Of a stretch of 64,000 nucleotides of DNA, positions 62,150 through 64,000 are shown piece by piece. The stretch's first letter is position 1. Every line of letters starts with the position of its first letter. The stretch spans positions 13,580,501-13,644,500 of the forward strand of contig CM038925.1 in assembly GCA_021904315.1 (NCBI GenBank), written 5' to 3'. Origin of the DNA: Sphagnum magellanicum (lineage: Eukaryota > Streptophyta > Sphagnopsida > Sphagnales > Sphagnaceae). The translations under genes were made by a program, and so were the position numbers. A model generated the notes under the pieces. That model searched no databases. It was given only the letters and a program-made list of their open reading frames with translations, and was not told the origin of the DNA.

Positions 62150-62720
62150 CTAATGGTACATGTTAGTATGATTCCACCTAATTAGACTACCAAAAACTTG
62201 AAAATCGTTGACAATTTCAAAGAGAACAAACATAAAAGTCAATGAAAACCCTTTTAGCATCCACTACAAGCTTGTGCAACAATAAAATAAGTTCATGTTG
62301 TGATAGTAATAGTCTTCAACAAAAGGAATGTTGGGTTTTGAAATGGAAATACATTTATCAACTATCACACCATGGACATTGGGTAAATCACACTAGTTTT
62401 GAACTTTGACATCACAACTTCCATATGTTGTCCCATTAACCATGTAATCAAATTTCTAAAAACAATGTTCACATCTTTAACAACTTTGTGAAGCACCAAC
62501 CCCATAATAAATTTGCTTATTGCAAATAATTCCCTTCAAAGTGGAAGGGTTAAACCATGATAGAGCTTGCAAATTTCATAGACCACCTTAATTTAACTTC
62601 CATAGGGGTTTCAAAATGATACCTAGTATCCTTTTTAGCAATGAATGGGCTATGTCAAAAAATGTATCCTTTGACATGCAATTTTTTTGAATCTATTGTT
62701 CATCATCATATTATCAATAG
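62150..62720 (-). pseudogene. PIF/Harbinger transposase, N-terminal/middle part
   Basis: On the - strand the order is: a decayed segment with EVKLRWSMKFASSIM (near 62600), then NVHGVIVDKCISISKPNIPF (near 62350), where the usual GxIDxxHI has lost its Asp context, then DAKRVFIDFYVCS and VNDFQVF (near 62250-62180), the PGS.ND..V block of Harbinger nucleases. Many stops interrupt it. It belongs with 60640-61030. Confidence 0.72.
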
Positions 62721-63229
62721 AAAAATAGAAAGCCAAGTTATACTATAGGGTTTTACCTACTAGCAAAGCTTTGATCCCATTGAATTCAAATTACACAATT
62801 ATTGCAAAATGTGCAATTTAAAAGTTGCCATCAAAGTTTGCATTGTTGTTCTATCAACTTCAAAAGTTAATAAAGGAAATAGTTTAGAAAATGGTTTGAG
62901 TTTTTTCTAGTGTTGGGCGGTTTTCACTTTTTTGTGAAACCCGCTAATTCTAGTTATCACGACCATTTTTTAGAAAATCTTTAAAGTTCTCATAAATATT
63001 TTTTTAAAAATGATTTCGATAACCTTTAAGGGTTTCAAATTCTTGGAAAAAAAATTCCCATTAGTTTTCAGCCTTGCCAATTTTCATAAAATTATCAGCC
63101 CAAGTTTTCAACACCGATTCTCACGAGCTAGTTTGCCAAATTTTAAAATTCAAAATTTTTTAGTATTTAATTTAATTTTAATTTTAATTCATTACTTGCA
63201 AAATTTGAAATAAAACTGAAACAAGAAAT

Positions 63230-64000
63230 TAATTTTTTTATTTGAAATTTCTTTTCATCCAAATTCACCTTCAAATTCTTGTAACTTTTTTTCTAATTAT
63301 TCATCCATCTCAATAAACTTTACGAAATCACTAAGAGATTTACAACCAACTTTAGCATCATTAGGCCAATTTTTGCTAACAAAAATTAATTTCTCTAAGT
63401 TTTTTTTATTGTAAACAATATCTTCTAAAGTTGGTGAATATGCTAGCTAAAGAAAAAATCCTTTTTATTTTTATTTGTGATCCAACAATTCCTAATATTT
63501 GTCAAGCAAAAAAACCAAAAGTGGAGAACATAAACTCATGCTTCTACCACAACTGCAAAAGTCATTTGATCTCCTTAAGATCCACTTGAAATCTCCTAAA
63601 AATCAGGAGTTCTCTGTTAACCAATTCTACCACTAGTTCACTTGTGCTGATAGTCATTTCAAAAATATCTAGGCTGTTATTTTCATAAGATCTATGTTTT
63701 GTAGATTCAATATCATAATTTTCCACATGATGTAAGTGATGAAAACATTTCAAAAACATAGGTTGTAAAGATTTCCGATCATACCCTTCTACAATAGAAA
63801 TGCCTTGCTCATAAGCAATAAATGAAAATACCAAATGAAGGCTTTTAAATCGTGGATCTAACATCAAGGAAAACATGTTATGGGCTTTTCTTTCTTCATA
63901 GTTTTCTAGAAATGAAAGAAAAGAATCAAGGACACCACAAACTTCTTTCTTAATGTTAAAAGCAAATAAACACAATTCAAGAATAATTCCAAAATCATCA
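63230..64000 (-). pseudogene. hAT transposase, C-terminal region (runs off the window)
   Basis: On the - strand: an ORF at 63562-63975 with HNMFSLMLDPRFKSLHLV, the LDPRFK motif of hAT transposases, then SLDIFEMTIS and LVNRELLIFRRFQVD. After stops, QILGIVGSQIKIKRIFSLA (near 63500-63440) follows, which is the hAT C-terminal dimerisation signature, and a charged tail to about 63240. The gene begins beyond 64000. Stops in the dimerisation region show it is inactive. It is a different family from the DUF4371-type copy at 31108-44770. Confidence 0.82.

Noticed and set aside
1-64000. CRISPR arrays, bacterial operons, tRNA or rRNA genes
   Set aside because: None seen. The direct repeats are minisatellites without regular unique spacers, splice sites show a nuclear eukaryotic genome, and no tRNA cloverleaf was recognised by eye, though a tRNAscan run would be needed to exclude one.

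Overview
This is 64 kb of nuclear DNA from a land plant. Genes have GT-AG introns of a few hundred bases. The intergenic DNA is long, very AT-rich and full of decayed plant-type transposons (Ty3/gypsy, hAT, PIF/Harbinger, MITEs). A CHASE-free hybrid histidine kinase with a MASE1-type membrane sensor, together with an ERF transcription factor and the bloated repeat landscape, makes me favour a seedless plant (bryophyte, lycophyte or fern). As far as I recall, angiosperm hybrid kinases do not use MASE1. The species cannot be fixed from the sequence.

Layout. Positions 1-2300 hold short repeats: a 42-bp tandem repeat, one MITE copy, a 348-bp foldback and a hairpin. Positions 2300-3950 are a G-rich and (GA)n/(GAA)n-rich upstream and leader region. 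Positions 3951-9116 carry a complete five-exon, 1225-residue MASE1 hybrid histidine kinase on the + strand. Positions 9117-11650 have gene-like composition without a supported ORF. Positions 11650-18450 are AT-rich and hold one dead gypsy RNase H fragment. Positions 18574-20394 (- strand) are an intronless ERF-family AP2 factor with an overlapping upstream ORF. Positions 21461-21900 are a minisatellite, and 23013-23431 is a second MITE copy with a TTA target duplication. Positions 27420-29160 are a TAGG-rich dispersed repeat into which a 797-bp LTR inserted, now a solo LTR with perfect 5-bp duplications.

Positions 31108-44765 are a nest. A hAT-like (DUF4371-type) transposase gene on the - strand is split by a complete but dead 12.6-kb Ty3/gypsy element at 31966-44597, with both LTRs, a PPT, gag, PR, RT, RH and INT remnants and a long post-integrase region. 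Positions 44766-49600 are AT-rich. Positions 49600-53750 are higher in GC, bounded by microsatellites, and have no recognisable protein. Positions 55631-57934 (+ strand) are a four-exon secreted, probably GPI-anchored DUF642/galactose-binding-like wall protein whose start codon is ambiguous. Positions 57935-64000 are AT-rich, with a broken PIF/Harbinger transposase and, at the right edge, the C-terminal part of another hAT transposase.

The three host genes (a two-component sensor, an ERF factor and a wall/apoplast protein) are well separated and show no operon-like relation. Nothing here looks like a wholly new system. The most informative structures are the nested LTR-in-hAT insertion, the MASE1 kinase with a roughly 100-residue insertion in its ATPase domain, the solo LTR, the MITE pair and the long foldback.
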